From assembly GCA_016699575.1 (NCBI GenBank), contig CP064979.1, forward strand, positions 2,046,001-2,110,000: a stretch of 64,000 nt of DNA. Direction: 5' to 3'. Below the pieces are notes generated by a model. The model was not told the DNA's origin, ran no database searches, and was given only the letters and a program-made list of their open reading frames with translations. Each line of letters opens with the position of its first letter. Positions within the stretch are counted from its first letter, which is position 1. This DNA is from Flavobacteriales bacterium. Lineage in GTDB: Bacteria; Bacteroidota; Bacteroidia; Flavobacteriales_F; PHOS-HE28. Below, one piece after another: positions 9,992 to 18,950 of the stretch. The position numbers and the translations under genes are program-made.

Positions 9992-10095
9992 GCCGCAAGG
10001 ATACGTGTGAGCATGTTCAGCAATGGCCGGACGTCGTTGAATAGTGGTAAGCACATCTGCTCAAGCTCCCGGGCAGTTCGACCTACCTTTCCACC

Positions 10096-10827
10096 ATGCA
10101 GGCCGTTATCGTGGACGATGAGCAGGAGGCGCGCGATGTGCTGCGCGCGATGTTGCACCGCCATGCTCCCGAAGTGAACATCCTCGCGGAAGCCGCATCA
10201 GTTGCAACGGCGATCACTGTTCTGAACGAGCACAAGCCCGACATCCTCTTCCTGGATGTGCAGATGCCCGGTGGCGATGGCTTCGAACTCCTGAAGCGCT
10301 TGGGCACTTGGGACTTCGACGTGGTCTTCATCACCGGTTCGCAACACCACGCCATCCAAGCCATCCGTTTCAGCGCGCTGGACTACTTGATGAAGCCCGT
10401 GTTGGGCGATGAACTGCGCGCGGCCGTCGATCGGCACCTCGCGAAACGCGGTGGACCATCGGACGCGCAAGCCCACTTGTTGCACAACATCGCGCAGCCC
10501 GATGAGCGCAGCATGAAGCTCACGCTCACCAGCGGTGATCGCAGCTACTTCGTGGACCCCGCCGAGGTGGTGTGGTGCGAGGCCGATGTGAATTACACGA
10601 ACTTGCACCTGGCGGACGAACGCCGCTTCGTTTCAGCGCGAACGCTGAAGGACTATGAGGACATGCTCACGCCCATCGGCTTCCTGCGCACCCACCGCAG
10701 CTACCTGGTGAACCGGGCGCACGTCGATCATCTGGACAAGTCGGGGTTCGTGGTGCTGCGCAACGGCAAACGTGTGGAAGTGGCATCGCGGCGGCGCGAG
10801 GAGGTGGCGCGGGCGTTGGCGGTTTGA
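10096..10827 (+). CDS. LytTR-family response regulator (copy 1)
   Basis: A 243-residue two-domain regulator. The receiver domain (1-115) has the acidic pocket VDDEQ, phospho-acceptor Asp54 in FLDVQMPGGDGF, and Lys100 in YLMKP. The LytTR DNA-binding domain (about 140-240) has the usual VNYTNLHLADERRF ... FLRTHRSYLVN core. A -7-like TACCTTTC (10084-10091) lies just before the ATG. The gene is followed 52 bp later by a TPR sensor kinase, its presumed partner, and then by an S74 fibre-protein gene. A close paralogue lies at 54103, also beside a TPR kinase and an S74 gene. It is expected to bind DNA at direct repeats and control exported-protein genes; the targets are inference. Confidence 0.92.
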   Translation: MQAVIVDDEQEARDVLRAMLHRHAPEVNILAEAASVATAITVLNEHKPDILFLDVQMPGGDGFELLKRLGTWDFDVVFITGSQHHAIQAIRFSALDYLMKPVLGDELRAAVDRHLAKRGGPSDAQAHLLHNIAQPDERSMKLTLTSGDRSYFVDPAEVVWCEADVNYTNLHLADERRFVSARTLKDYEDMLTPIGFLRTHRSYLVNRAHVDHLDKSGFVVLRNGKRVEVASRRREEVARALAV

Positions 10828-10879
10828 TCGCCGATGCACTCGGCCGGTCCACAAGCCGCCGATCCCCGACCTTCACCGC

Positions 10880-12838
10880 ATGAGGCGATGGTGCGTGCTG
10901 CTCGTGTTGCTTGTTCCGTGCTGGTCGCTGGCGCAGGATCCCACATTGGTACCCGACCTGTTGACCGCATTGCGCGGCCCGCAGCCCGATACCGCGCGTG
11001 TTCAATCGCTGGTCAAGTTGTGCTTCAACCTCACACGCTCCTCACCGGATAGTGCACGCATGTTCGGCGAGCAGGGCCTGGCACTTGCACGCAGCATCGG
11101 CGATACGCGATCGATCGCTGATGCGCACAATAACTTGGGTTGGCTGGCCCTCAACCAGGGCGATCTGCCGCGCGCCCAGACCCAGCTCGATTCGGCCTTG
11201 CTCCTCTTCGAAGACTTGGGGGAACCCCGATGGATCTCCGTGGCGCGCAGCAACCTCGGCTGGCTCGCTGAACGCAAGGGAGATCGCGCAGGTGCCCTGA
11301 AGCAGTTCCAGGAGGCGCTCAAACAGAGCGAAGCCGTCAACGACAATGGCAATACTGCCGTGTTGCTTTACAACATCGGAACCATCTACAACAAGATGGA
11401 GGAGTTCGCCCGTGCGCGTGAGCTCTTCGCGCGCTCATTGGAGCTGGAGCGCGCGCTCGGCCGCCCGGACAAACAAGCGAACAGCTTGATGGGCATCGGG
11501 AATACGTACCGGAGCGAAGGGGATGCGGCGCGGGCACTGGAACACTATGAACAGGCCGGCCCCATCTTCCGGCGAATAGGTGATCACAATGGCGCCGGGC
11601 TCGTTGCGGAGAACGCAGGCGCGCTGTTCGATGGTTCAGATCCCGACAAGGCGCTGGCCTATTACAGGGTCGCACTCCGCGAGTACGCCATCATCGGCAG
11701 CGGCACGGACCAGGCGTATGCACTGCTTTCCATGGGCGCCACGCAAATGGCGATGGGACTGTTGCAGCAAGCTGATTCAAGCTTTGGCGCAGGCGCGGCG
11801 CTCGCAGCGGCCAGCGGCGAACCCGAGTTGATGATGGAGTACGAGCAGCGCCAAGCTGAACTGGCGAGTGCACAGGGCGATAGCAAGGCCACGCTGATGC
11901 ACTACGAACGCTATGTGGCACTGAAGGACAGCTTGCGCAACGCTGGTACTGAGAACGAGTTGATGCGCTTACGCACCGAGTTCGAGACGGAACGTGCGGA
12001 AAAGGACAACGAACTCCTTCGCTTGAAGGATCAGGAGAACACCGAACGCCTGCGAGCGCGCAACCTCCAACTCTACGGAAGTCTGGTCTTGGCCGCCCTG
12101 GCCTTGGGTGCTGTGGTGCTCGTTTGGCGCAACCTGCAACAGCGCCGCAAGCACCAGATCGTGCTCGAAGGATTGAACACCGAACTGCGTGTTCAGAAAT
12201 CGCGCATCGAGGAGATCAACGGTCTGCTGCGTTTGAAGGTCCTGCGGACACAGATGGACCCGCACTTCATCCACAACTGCTTGAACGCGATCCGTGCACT
12301 ATCGCTGAAGGGCGAGCATGAACGGGCCGAGGAGTACCTCGAAGGATTCGCGCGCCTCTTGCGCAACGTGCTAGAGCACAGCGTGCGCGATCGTATTTCA
12401 CTGGATGAGGAGATCGCCTTCCTGAACGACTATGTGCGCTTGGAGCAACTCCGGTTGGGCGATGACTTCACGTGGTCCATCACTGCCGACGATGCATTGC
12501 TGGACGAAGAGCCGCAGGTGCCATCGCTGCTCGTGCAACCCTTCGTGGAGAATGCCATCTGGCACGGCTTGGCACCGAAGCAAGGCCCGAAGCGCTTGGA
12601 GGTGCACTTCTTCCAAGTGGATGGCGTGGTGGCCTGTCGTGTGCGGGACAACGGTGTGGGCCGCACGGAGAAAGCTGCGACGCCGGGCCGCACCTCATTG
12701 GGCCTGAAGCTTACTGGTGAGCGCTTGGAGCTGCTTACTGAACGCATGCGCAGTGCAGGCGGGTTCCGGGTGGAGGACCTCAAGGACCCGATTGGCGCAC
12801 CATCCGGAACGCTGGTGGAAATGCGTCTGGCGGTGTAG
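10880..12838 (+). CDS. TPR-containing LytS-type sensor histidine kinase (copy 1)
   Basis: The protein has 652 residues. The start at 10880 gives the signal peptide MRRWCVLLVLLVPCWSLAQ; an earlier in-frame ATG overlaps the regulator gene and has no leader. A periplasmic region of about 370 residues contains TPR repeats (LGWLALNQGD, LLYNIGTIYNKM, GIGNTYRSEGD). One transmembrane helix follows (LVLAALALGAVVLVW), then a coiled coil. The His_kinase domain has MDPHFIHNCLNAIRALS with the phospho-acceptor His, and the HATPase domain has PFVENAIWHG and VRDNGVG. This is the YehU/LytS architecture with a TPR sensor, common in Bacteroidota. It partners the LytTR regulator just upstream. Its stop codon lies four bases before the promoter module of the next gene. 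Confidence 0.92.
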   Translation: MRRWCVLLVLLVPCWSLAQDPTLVPDLLTALRGPQPDTARVQSLVKLCFNLTRSSPDSARMFGEQGLALARSIGDTRSIADAHNNLGWLALNQGDLPRAQTQLDSALLLFEDLGEPRWISVARSNLGWLAERKGDRAGALKQFQEALKQSEAVNDNGNTAVLLYNIGTIYNKMEEFARARELFARSLELERALGRPDKQANSLMGIGNTYRSEGDAARALEHYEQAGPIFRRIGDHNGAGLVAENAGALFDGSDPDKALAYYRVALREYAIIGSGTDQAYALLSMGATQMAMGLLQQADSSFGAGAALAAASGEPELMMEYEQRQAELASAQGDSKATLMHYERYVALKDSLRNAGTENELMRLRTEFETERAEKDNELLRLKDQENTERLRARNLQLYGSLVLAALALGAVVLVWRNLQQRRKHQIVLEGLNTELRVQKSRIEEINGLLRLKVLRTQMDPHFIHNCLNAIRALSLKGEHERAEEYLEGFARLLRNVLEHSVRDRISLDEEIAFLNDYVRLEQLRLGDDFTWSITADDALLDEEPQVPSLLVQPFVENAIWHGLAPKQGPKRLEVHFFQVDGVVACRVRDNGVGRTEKAATPGRTSLGLKLTGERLELLTERMRSAGGFRVEDLKDPIGAPSGTLVEMRLAV

Positions 12839-12841
12839 CGT

Positions 12842-12905
12842 TGGATCAGTAATTCCCGCGTTCGATCGATCGCGCTTGGCCAGCTGTGTTGCGTGCCTTC
12901 CCTTG
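12842..12905 (+). promoter_or_regulatory. Shared promoter/operator module, copy 1 (before S74 fibre gene)
   Basis: The half-site TGGATC (12842-12847) and the half-site TCGATC (12862-12867) start 20 bp apart. A -33 TTG lies at 12876-12878, and after exactly 19 bp a -7-like TTCCCTTG at 12898-12905. The module begins four bases after the kinase stop codon. The ATG of the S74 gene follows 39 bp after the -7 element, the longest leader of the five modules. Confidence 0.65.
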
Positions 12906-12944
12906 GTGCTCCACCCGGAACCCCGGTTGGCGAATCCAGGACCC

Positions 12945-15011
12945 ATGAAAAAGTCACTTTCCTTTTTCGCGCTGTGCATCCTTCTGCAACCCTTGTTCGG
13001 GCAGGACTGGTCGCTGACCGGCAACGCGGGCACCAACCCGGCCACACACTTCCTCGGTACGACGGACAACCAGCTGCTCACCTTCCGGAGGAACAATGTA
13101 CAAGCCGGACTTATCGACGGGTACAGCAACACGTTCTTCGGTTCCAGCGCCGGTCTGAACAACGTGCCGAACGTGATGCTCTTCCAAGGGCAGAACAATA
13201 CAGCCGTTGGTGCGGGTGCCTTACGGGAGAACACCACCGGTAAGTTGAACACCGCCTTGGGTAGTGGTGCGCTGATGGTCAACAGCTCAGGCACAGCGAA
13301 CACCGCGCTCGGTGCCTCTGCGTTGGACCATTGCCTGAGCGGAGGATCCAACACAGCCATCGGGTACAATGCGCTCAGCAGCTGCACCGGATCATCGAAC
13401 ACGGCACTGGGGGACGGTGCGCTGGCTGTTTCCGGTGGTGTGTCAGGGAATGTAGCCCTGGGTGCTGGTGCGTTGAACCAGAACGTGGGTGGAAGCCGGG
13501 GCGTGGCCATCGGCTTCTGGTCCATGTTCTACGCGAACAACATGAGCAGTGCCTTCACCAACCAGAACGTGGCCATCGGCTACGAGGCCTTGCGGGGATC
13601 CACAACGCCTGCGAACAACTACGGCAACCGGAACGTGGCTGTCGGTTACCAGGGGTTGATGGCCAACACATCCGGAGACGACAACACCGCGGTTGGCAAC
13701 AATTCGTTGGCGAGCAACACGTCCGGAGGTGGCAACACCACGTTGGGTGCATGGGCGCTCGATGAGAACACGACCGGCATGAACAATTCCGCGCTGGGAT
13801 ATCTTGCCCTAACGGGGAACAGCACCGGCTCGACCAACGTCGCGATCGGGCCCTCCGCATTGTCGGCGAACAAAGCGGGCAGCCGCGCCGTGGCCATCGG
13901 TGCCGATGCCATGCGCTACGCGAACGGCACATCCACCGCGTTCAACAACCTGAACGTGGCGGTGGGCTATCAGGCGATGCACGGGTCCATCTCGCTCACG
14001 GCGAACACGGGCAACCGCAATGCGGCGCTCGGGTACCAGGCGTTGAAGGACTACACCACGGGCAACGACAACACCGCCCTCGGTACGCAGGCACTGTCCG
14101 TCGCTACCACGGGTTCAGCCAATACGGCCGTAGGCTACCTGGCCTTGGGATCACTGTCCACCGGTAGCAACAACACGGGTGTCGGGCGGCTGGCGAACGT
14201 GTCATCCGGCACGCTCACCAACGCCACGGCCTTGGGCTACAACAGCACGGTGAACGCCAGCAACAAAGTGCGCTTGGGCAACAGCTCGGTCACGGTTGTG
14301 GAAGGTCAGGTCGCGTACACGTCGCCCAGCGATGCGCGCTTCAAACGAGAGGTTGAAGAAGATGTACCCGGCCTCGACCTGATCATGGACCTGCGACCGG
14401 TCTCCTACTCGTTCGATCGGCTGGCCTTCGCGAAGCATGTGAAGGAGAACGTCGAAGGCCGCGAAGCCGAACTCGCCCAGGCTTCAAGCCAACGCACGGT
14501 GGGCTTCCTTGCACAAGAGGTGGAGCAGGTGGTGAAGGATGCGAAGTATGCCGCCTTCGATGTGGTGCATGTGCCCGAAGGACCGACGGACAATTATGGC
14601 TTGGCCTACGCCCAATTCGTGGTGCCGTTGGTGAAGGCTGTACAGGAGCTGCATGCGGAGAACGAAGAACTGAAAGAGGAATTGACGGCTATGCGGACCA
14701 TCCTGTCTGAACGTCTGACCGAATTGGAGAAGCAGCAAGGTGTCGATCACGCTTCCGGTGATCTGCGTGTCTTCCCCGTGCCCACCCGCGACAAGGTGAG
14801 CATCGAGATGGAGGAACGCCTCGTTGGGAAGCCCGCTGCGTTGGAGTTGTTGGATGCCACAGGGAAGGTCGTCCACCAGTTGGCGATCACGGCCTTGGGC
14901 ACCGGGCTCCAGTTCCAGTTGCCGACCGATCTGCCGACAGGGTCCTACACCGTGGTGCTGTATGCGGTCGGGGAGGCCCCGCGTTCGGCGCGCGTCGTGA
15001 TCACCCACTGA
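12945..15011 (+). CDS. S74-chaperone (tail-fibre-like) repeat protein with T9SS type A sorting domain
   Basis: The protein has 688 residues, starting at 12945 with signal peptide MKKSLSFFALCILLQPLFGQ. The segment WSLTGNAG ... HFLGTTDN is shared with the second S74 protein at 49256. Residues about 60-440 are a run of G/N/T-rich beta-roll-like repeats (NTALGSGAL, NTAVGNNSLASN). An endosialidase-type intramolecular chaperone domain (Peptidase_S74) follows: SPSDARFKREVEEDVPGLDL, then VGFLAQEVEQV. S74 domains trimerise fibres and are often cleaved off by themselves. A coiled coil (ELHAENEELKEELTAMR) and a type A sorting domain (RVFPVPTRDKVSIEM ... SARVVITH) close the protein. It is probably a trimeric surface fibre or adhesin; trimerisation is inferred from the family. 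Confidence 0.88.
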   Translation: MKKSLSFFALCILLQPLFGQDWSLTGNAGTNPATHFLGTTDNQLLTFRRNNVQAGLIDGYSNTFFGSSAGLNNVPNVMLFQGQNNTAVGAGALRENTTGKLNTALGSGALMVNSSGTANTALGASALDHCLSGGSNTAIGYNALSSCTGSSNTALGDGALAVSGGVSGNVALGAGALNQNVGGSRGVAIGFWSMFYANNMSSAFTNQNVAIGYEALRGSTTPANNYGNRNVAVGYQGLMANTSGDDNTAVGNNSLASNTSGGGNTTLGAWALDENTTGMNNSALGYLALTGNSTGSTNVAIGPSALSANKAGSRAVAIGADAMRYANGTSTAFNNLNVAVGYQAMHGSISLTANTGNRNAALGYQALKDYTTGNDNTALGTQALSVATTGSANTAVGYLALGSLSTGSNNTGVGRLANVSSGTLTNATALGYNSTVNASNKVRLGNSSVTVVEGQVAYTSPSDARFKREVEEDVPGLDLIMDLRPVSYSFDRLAFAKHVKENVEGREAELAQASSQRTVGFLAQEVEQVVKDAKYAAFDVVHVPEGPTDNYGLAYAQFVVPLVKAVQELHAENEELKEELTAMRTILSERLTELEKQQGVDHASGDLRVFPVPTRDKVSIEMEERLVGKPAALELLDATGKVVHQLAITALGTGLQFQLPTDLPTGSYTVVLYAVGEAPRSARVVITH

Positions 15012-15014
15012 CGC

Positions 15015-15078
15015 TCGATCACCTTTCCCTGCGTTCGATCGATCCCGCTAGGAAGCAGCGGTGCGGTGGCGTCCCTTG
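15015..15078 (+). promoter_or_regulatory. Shared promoter/operator module, copy 2 (before T9SS protein A)
   Basis: TCGATC half-sites at 15015-15020 and 15035-15040 are 20 bp apart. At the -33 position the sequence is TAG (15049-15051) instead of TTG. After 19 bp there is GTCCCTTG (15071-15078). The ATG at 15099 follows after 20 bp. The module begins four bases after the S74 stop codon. The degenerate -33 may make this the weakest copy. Confidence 0.6.
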
Positions 15079-15098
15079 CACCACCAAAGTCCTTCGCC

Positions 15099-18000
15099 AT
15101 GCGCCCTTCGCTCCTCTTCCTGCTCGCCGCTCTACCGGTTGTGGCCTTCGCCCAATCGCCGGACAACTGGACTTGTGAACGGGCCTTCGAGCTACCGGTA
15201 TCCAGCACCAATCTGGCGTCGTTCACCTACGTGAACGGGGTGATCTTCCCCAGTCTACCGCCCGTGCCCACCACCACGTGCAGCGGAACCCTCAACCGGC
15301 GCTCCGGCTGGTACAAGTTCACCGCGACTGCGACCACGCATTGGGTGCGCACCGAAGGGCCTGAGACGGACTCCCGCATCATCGAAGTGCTTGGCGGAAC
15401 ATGTGGTTCGCTCACCTCCTTGCAGTGCTTCGATGGCCTCAACACCTTGCAGGGGCAACCTTATCAGGCGCTCACCGGCCTCACGATCGGGTCGGTCTAT
15501 TTCATCCGGGCGATGAACAGCTCCCTGGGCTGCGATGCTTCGAACGGGAACTGCGTTATGGGCTTGGCGGTGGTGAGCGCTGCACCCAACGACGAATGTG
15601 CGAGCGCCACGCCGCTCACCTCACTGCCCGCCGCGCCCGTCGTGCGCCCGATGACGGATATGGCGACCATCGGTGCCACGGCATCGCAACCGGCGTGCGC
15701 AGGCGCCGCTGGCGACTCCGATGATGATGTCTGGTACCGGTTCACCGCAACGGCGACAACGCAACACTTCGTGTATGATCTGCTCTATGATGTGGAACCT
15801 GTGGTCCAATGGTTCAGTGGCTCTTGTGGTGCGCTCACCAGCGTGGCGTGCAACACCACCAAGGCCACGGGACTTACACCGGGCCAGCAGTACCACATCC
15901 GCTTGCACAGCGAGGGCACGGACCACACGCTGCGCCTGCTGGGCGATGTGTGCGAGAGCGCCAGCAATGATGAATGCAGCGGGGCCATTCCCATCGTCGT
16001 GGCGCTCACCGGCGAAGAGCCGCAAGAGGTGGAGATCACCACGCGCACCGGCACGAGCAGCACGGTACCATGCGATGTGCAGAACAGCGATGTGTGGTAC
16101 AGCTTCGTCGCCCCCACCGCTGGGATAACGATCACTAGCACGAACAATGAGTCCGCCGCGATCTATAGTGGCACCTGCGGATCGCTTACCTGCTACGATG
16201 AAGATGCGCTGAACACGCCGTGGAACGTTACCGGCCTTACACCGGGCACGTTGTATTTCCTCAAGCTCGGTGAGAACAACACCCTACGCGAGAGCACCAT
16301 CCGGGTGATGGCGCAACCAGCGAACGACGAGTGCAGCGATGCCGTCGGGCTGGATGTGCAGTCCTATGGAAGTGGACAGGGCTTCGTGCATGGGCACACC
16401 GGCGGTGCAGCAACCGGTGCACAGGCCTGCCAGAACACACAACCGCGCGATGTGTGGTACTCCTTCACCGCCACTGCTGCACAACATTACATCCACCTCG
16501 AGCCGACCATTCAGACATCGAGCCTCTTCTCCCAAGTGCTCTCGGGATCGTGCGGATCCCTCACCAGCATCATTTGCGACGAGGACAATGCCGCATTCAG
16601 TCCGTTGATGGTTAGCGGGCTCACGCCCGGAACATCCTACTTCGTACGTGTGTATTCCAACAGCAACACCACCACCGCCTTCCGCATCGGCATCACCGTG
16701 GGCATTGTGAACGACGATTGCTCGGGTGCGTTGCCGTTGCAGGTGCTTTCTCCCGAACAGGTCGCCGGTCAGCGGAAGGAGAACACCCGCAATGCCGCCA
16801 TCAGCACCGGCTCTTGTGCACAGAACGTCCCGGACCTGTGGTACACCTTCACCGCCACGGATGATGAGGCCACCTTCGTTGCGGCTTACGAGGGGTCGAG
16901 TGTGACCGCGTACACCGAGCTGTTCAGCGGCACGTGCGGGAACTTGACCAGCCTGTCCTGCGCCACCAACTTCCGGAACCGGTTCACCGGACTTACACCG
17001 GGCACCACCTACTTCGTGCGTTTCGCCCAAAGCACCTTCGCGTTCGTGGACTACGTGCCGCACCTCGCGCAGGTGCCCAATGACGAGATCACTGATGCGC
17101 TGGTGGCACCTTTCGGCAGTTCCAGCACCGGTCCGTTGCACAACGGCAGCAGCTACGGTGCCACGCTGAGCTATCCACAGTTCTGCAGCCAAGCCGATCC
17201 CGACGACGATACCTGGTACCGCTTCACAGCCACCGCAACTGCGCATACCGTGCATGCGTTGCAGCGCAATACGCTGTTCACGGAACCAACCTTGTCCCAG
17301 ATGAACGTGGAGGTGTACGATACGCTCTCCACCATTGCTGACACCTTGGAGGCGCACATGGTCAGTTGCGGCATCGCACCACGAAGCCTCACCGGACTGG
17401 TGATCGGCCGCGACTATTGGTACCGGGTGTACACGCCTGGCTCCGCTCCCTACGCGCTGGCCATGTTCAGCACATGGGTACAGGACCAGAGCAACGATGA
17501 AGCGATCGGTGCCGTTGCACTCACATACGGCGATGCCTACTCCCACTACTTCACCACGAGCGGCGCCACGCAGAGCCTCCCCGGCGCTGATTGCAGTACG
17601 GACGACACCGCCGATGACGACATCTGGTTCCGCTTCACCGCCACGAACCAACCGGCGCGGATCGTCGCTGGCCATGGCACGGCCGACCTCACCTTGGAAC
17701 TCTTCAGCGGAACACCCGGCAACTTGACGAGCGTGACGTGTAGTGACAACATCTTGGTGTTGCCCGCGCTCACAAGCGGTCAAGTGTATTACGTGCGCCT
17801 GTACAGTTGGCGCAATGCAACTCCGGTGGAAGGACGCCTCGGGCTGTTCGTGACACCCTCGCTCACCGCGAACGGTTGTGTGGACGAAGCCTGTTTGGGG
17901 CCGGTGCTGCTCGCGAATCCTTCCATCGAACAAGGCGCTTACTGCCAAGCTGGAGTGCCGAACATCACGGATGTCGCAGGCCTGGGTATTCCACTGGCGC

Positions 18001-18863
18001 CCGGCTGGCCCCGCTTGCACGGCGGGTCATCCGACGGATACAGCAGTTGCATGCCCCATAACGTCAATGGCGAAGCGCCTGCGCAGATCATCGTGGTCAC
18101 CCTGAACCGGAACCTGCCGCGCTCCGGAAAGGGCATGGCCGGTGCCCTCGCGCTGGAGATCGAATACTACAGGGAGTACATCCAGGCGCCATTGAGCGAA
18201 CCGCTGATTCCCGGTGAACCCTATCTGGTCTCCTTCAACGCTGTGCTCTCCGAAGGCTCCGATGTGAAGGTGAACGGCTTGGGCGCATTGCTGAGCGTCG
18301 GGCCCATGGTCGAAGGCACCTACGCCCCCTTCGACGTCGAACCGCAAGTGGTCACCTACGACATGGTGGAGAAGGGCGCATGGACGAACATCTGCGGGAT
18401 CGTCGTACCGGACGCGGCTTATGACAACATCACCGTCGGCAGCTTCTTCCCCGACCGTGCGGCATACACCCACGTGGGCCCGATCAACGGTTTCTCCACG
18501 GCGTACCACTTCTACGACGATGTTGTCGTCGCGCGGATCAACGACCCGAGCTGCATCACTGGTCTGGGCGACTTGCCGCCGTTGGATGAGAACGCTGCTG
18601 GTAGCGGCGATGCGCTCCGTGTCTACCCCAACCCTGCGAGCGACCTGCTCAACATCGTCGCGGATCCTTCGCTCTTCGGCCAGCGCGCGGTGATCGAAGT
18701 GTACGACGCTACGGGCAGCCGTGTGCATGCGGAACAGGTGAACTTCTTTAACGCGCTGCAACCACTCGACCTGTCGCAAGACTGGAAGGAGGGATTGTAC
18801 CTGGTGATGGTGCGGGTGGAAGGGCAAGGCTCGAAAGCGGCGCGGGTGGTGGTGAGGCGTTAG
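15099..18863 (+). CDS. T9SS-exported multi-domain surface protein A
   Basis: The protein has 1254 residues. The start at 15099 gives signal peptide MRPSLLFLLAALPVVAFAQ. It has seven diverged beta-sandwich repeats of about 110-130 residues, each with an NDEC-type opening, a DVWYRFTAT core, a SGTCGSLTS segment and an LTPGxxYxxR close; these resemble pre-peptidase C-terminal (PPC-like) or carbohydrate-binding modules. A unique domain of about 230 residues follows (CLGPVLLANPSIEQG, then SGKGMAG and PLIPGEPYLVSFN). The type A sorting domain ends it (LRVYPNPASDLLNIVAD ... ARVVVRR). Proteins C and D have the same layout. It is probably a cell-surface protein; the ligand is unknown. Confidence 0.85.
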   Translation: MRPSLLFLLAALPVVAFAQSPDNWTCERAFELPVSSTNLASFTYVNGVIFPSLPPVPTTTCSGTLNRRSGWYKFTATATTHWVRTEGPETDSRIIEVLGGTCGSLTSLQCFDGLNTLQGQPYQALTGLTIGSVYFIRAMNSSLGCDASNGNCVMGLAVVSAAPNDECASATPLTSLPAAPVVRPMTDMATIGATASQPACAGAAGDSDDDVWYRFTATATTQHFVYDLLYDVEPVVQWFSGSCGALTSVACNTTKATGLTPGQQYHIRLHSEGTDHTLRLLGDVCESASNDECSGAIPIVVALTGEEPQEVEITTRTGTSSTVPCDVQNSDVWYSFVAPTAGITITSTNNESAAIYSGTCGSLTCYDEDALNTPWNVTGLTPGTLYFLKLGENNTLRESTIRVMAQPANDECSDAVGLDVQSYGSGQGFVHGHTGGAATGAQACQNTQPRDVWYSFTATAAQHYIHLEPTIQTSSLFSQVLSGSCGSLTSIICDEDNAAFSPLMVSGLTPGTSYFVRVYSNSNTTTAFRIGITVGIVNDDCSGALPLQVLSPEQVAGQRKENTRNAAISTGSCAQNVPDLWYTFTATDDEATFVAAYEGSSVTAYTELFSGTCGNLTSLSCATNFRNRFTGLTPGTTYFVRFAQSTFAFVDYVPHLAQVPNDEITDALVAPFGSSSTGPLHNGSSYGATLSYPQFCSQADPDDDTWYRFTATATAHTVHALQRNTLFTEPTLSQMNVEVYDTLSTIADTLEAHMVSCGIAPRSLTGLVIGRDYWYRVYTPGSAPYALAMFSTWVQDQSNDEAIGAVALTYGDAYSHYFTTSGATQSLPGADCSTDDTADDDIWFRFTATNQPARIVAGHGTADLTLELFSGTPGNLTSVTCSDNILVLPALTSGQVYYVRLYSWRNATPVEGRLGLFVTPSLTANGCVDEACLGPVLLANPSIEQGAYCQAGVPNITDVAGLGIPLAPGWPRLHGGSSDGYSSCMPHNVNGEAPAQIIVVTLNRNLPRSGKGMAGALALEIEYYREYIQAPLSEPLIPGEPYLVSFNAVLSEGSDVKVNGLGALLSVGPMVEGTYAPFDVEPQVVTYDMVEKGAWTNICGIVVPDAAYDNITVGSFFPDRAAYTHVGPINGFSTAYHFYDDVVVARINDPSCITGLGDLPPLDENAAGSGDALRVYPNPASDLLNIVADPSLFGQRAVIEVYDATGSRVHAEQVNFFNALQPLDLSQDWKEGLYLVMVRVEGQGSKAARVVVRR

Positions 18864-18866
18864 CGC

Positions 18867-18930
18867 TCGATCACCATTCCCCGCGTTCGATCGATCCCGC
18901 TTGTGAACGGCGGGTACACGTGCTCCCTTG
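18867..18930 (+). promoter_or_regulatory. Shared promoter/operator module, copy 3 (before protein B)
   Basis: TCGATC half-sites at 18867-18872 and 18887-18892 are 20 bp apart. TTG lies at 18901-18903, then exactly 19 bp, then CTCCCTTG at 18923-18930, and the ATG at 18951 follows after 20 bp. The module begins four bases after the stop codon of protein A. The leader (ACTCCAAAGCCCGTTACC) resembles those of genes A and D. Confidence 0.7.
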
Positions 18931-18950
18931 GCACTCCAAAGCCCGTTACC

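Noticed and set aside
12857..12868. The GTTCGATC core of the promoter module as a canonical LytTR box
   Set aside because: Only the GTT core fits one half-site; the other half-site lacks it. I keep LytTR control as a hypothesis and do not call the box.
16284..18827. Antisense open frames of 578 and 266 codons opposite T9SS gene A
   Set aside because: Similar shadows appear at matching places opposite genes C and D, as expected from paralogous coding sequence; no independent features are seen.
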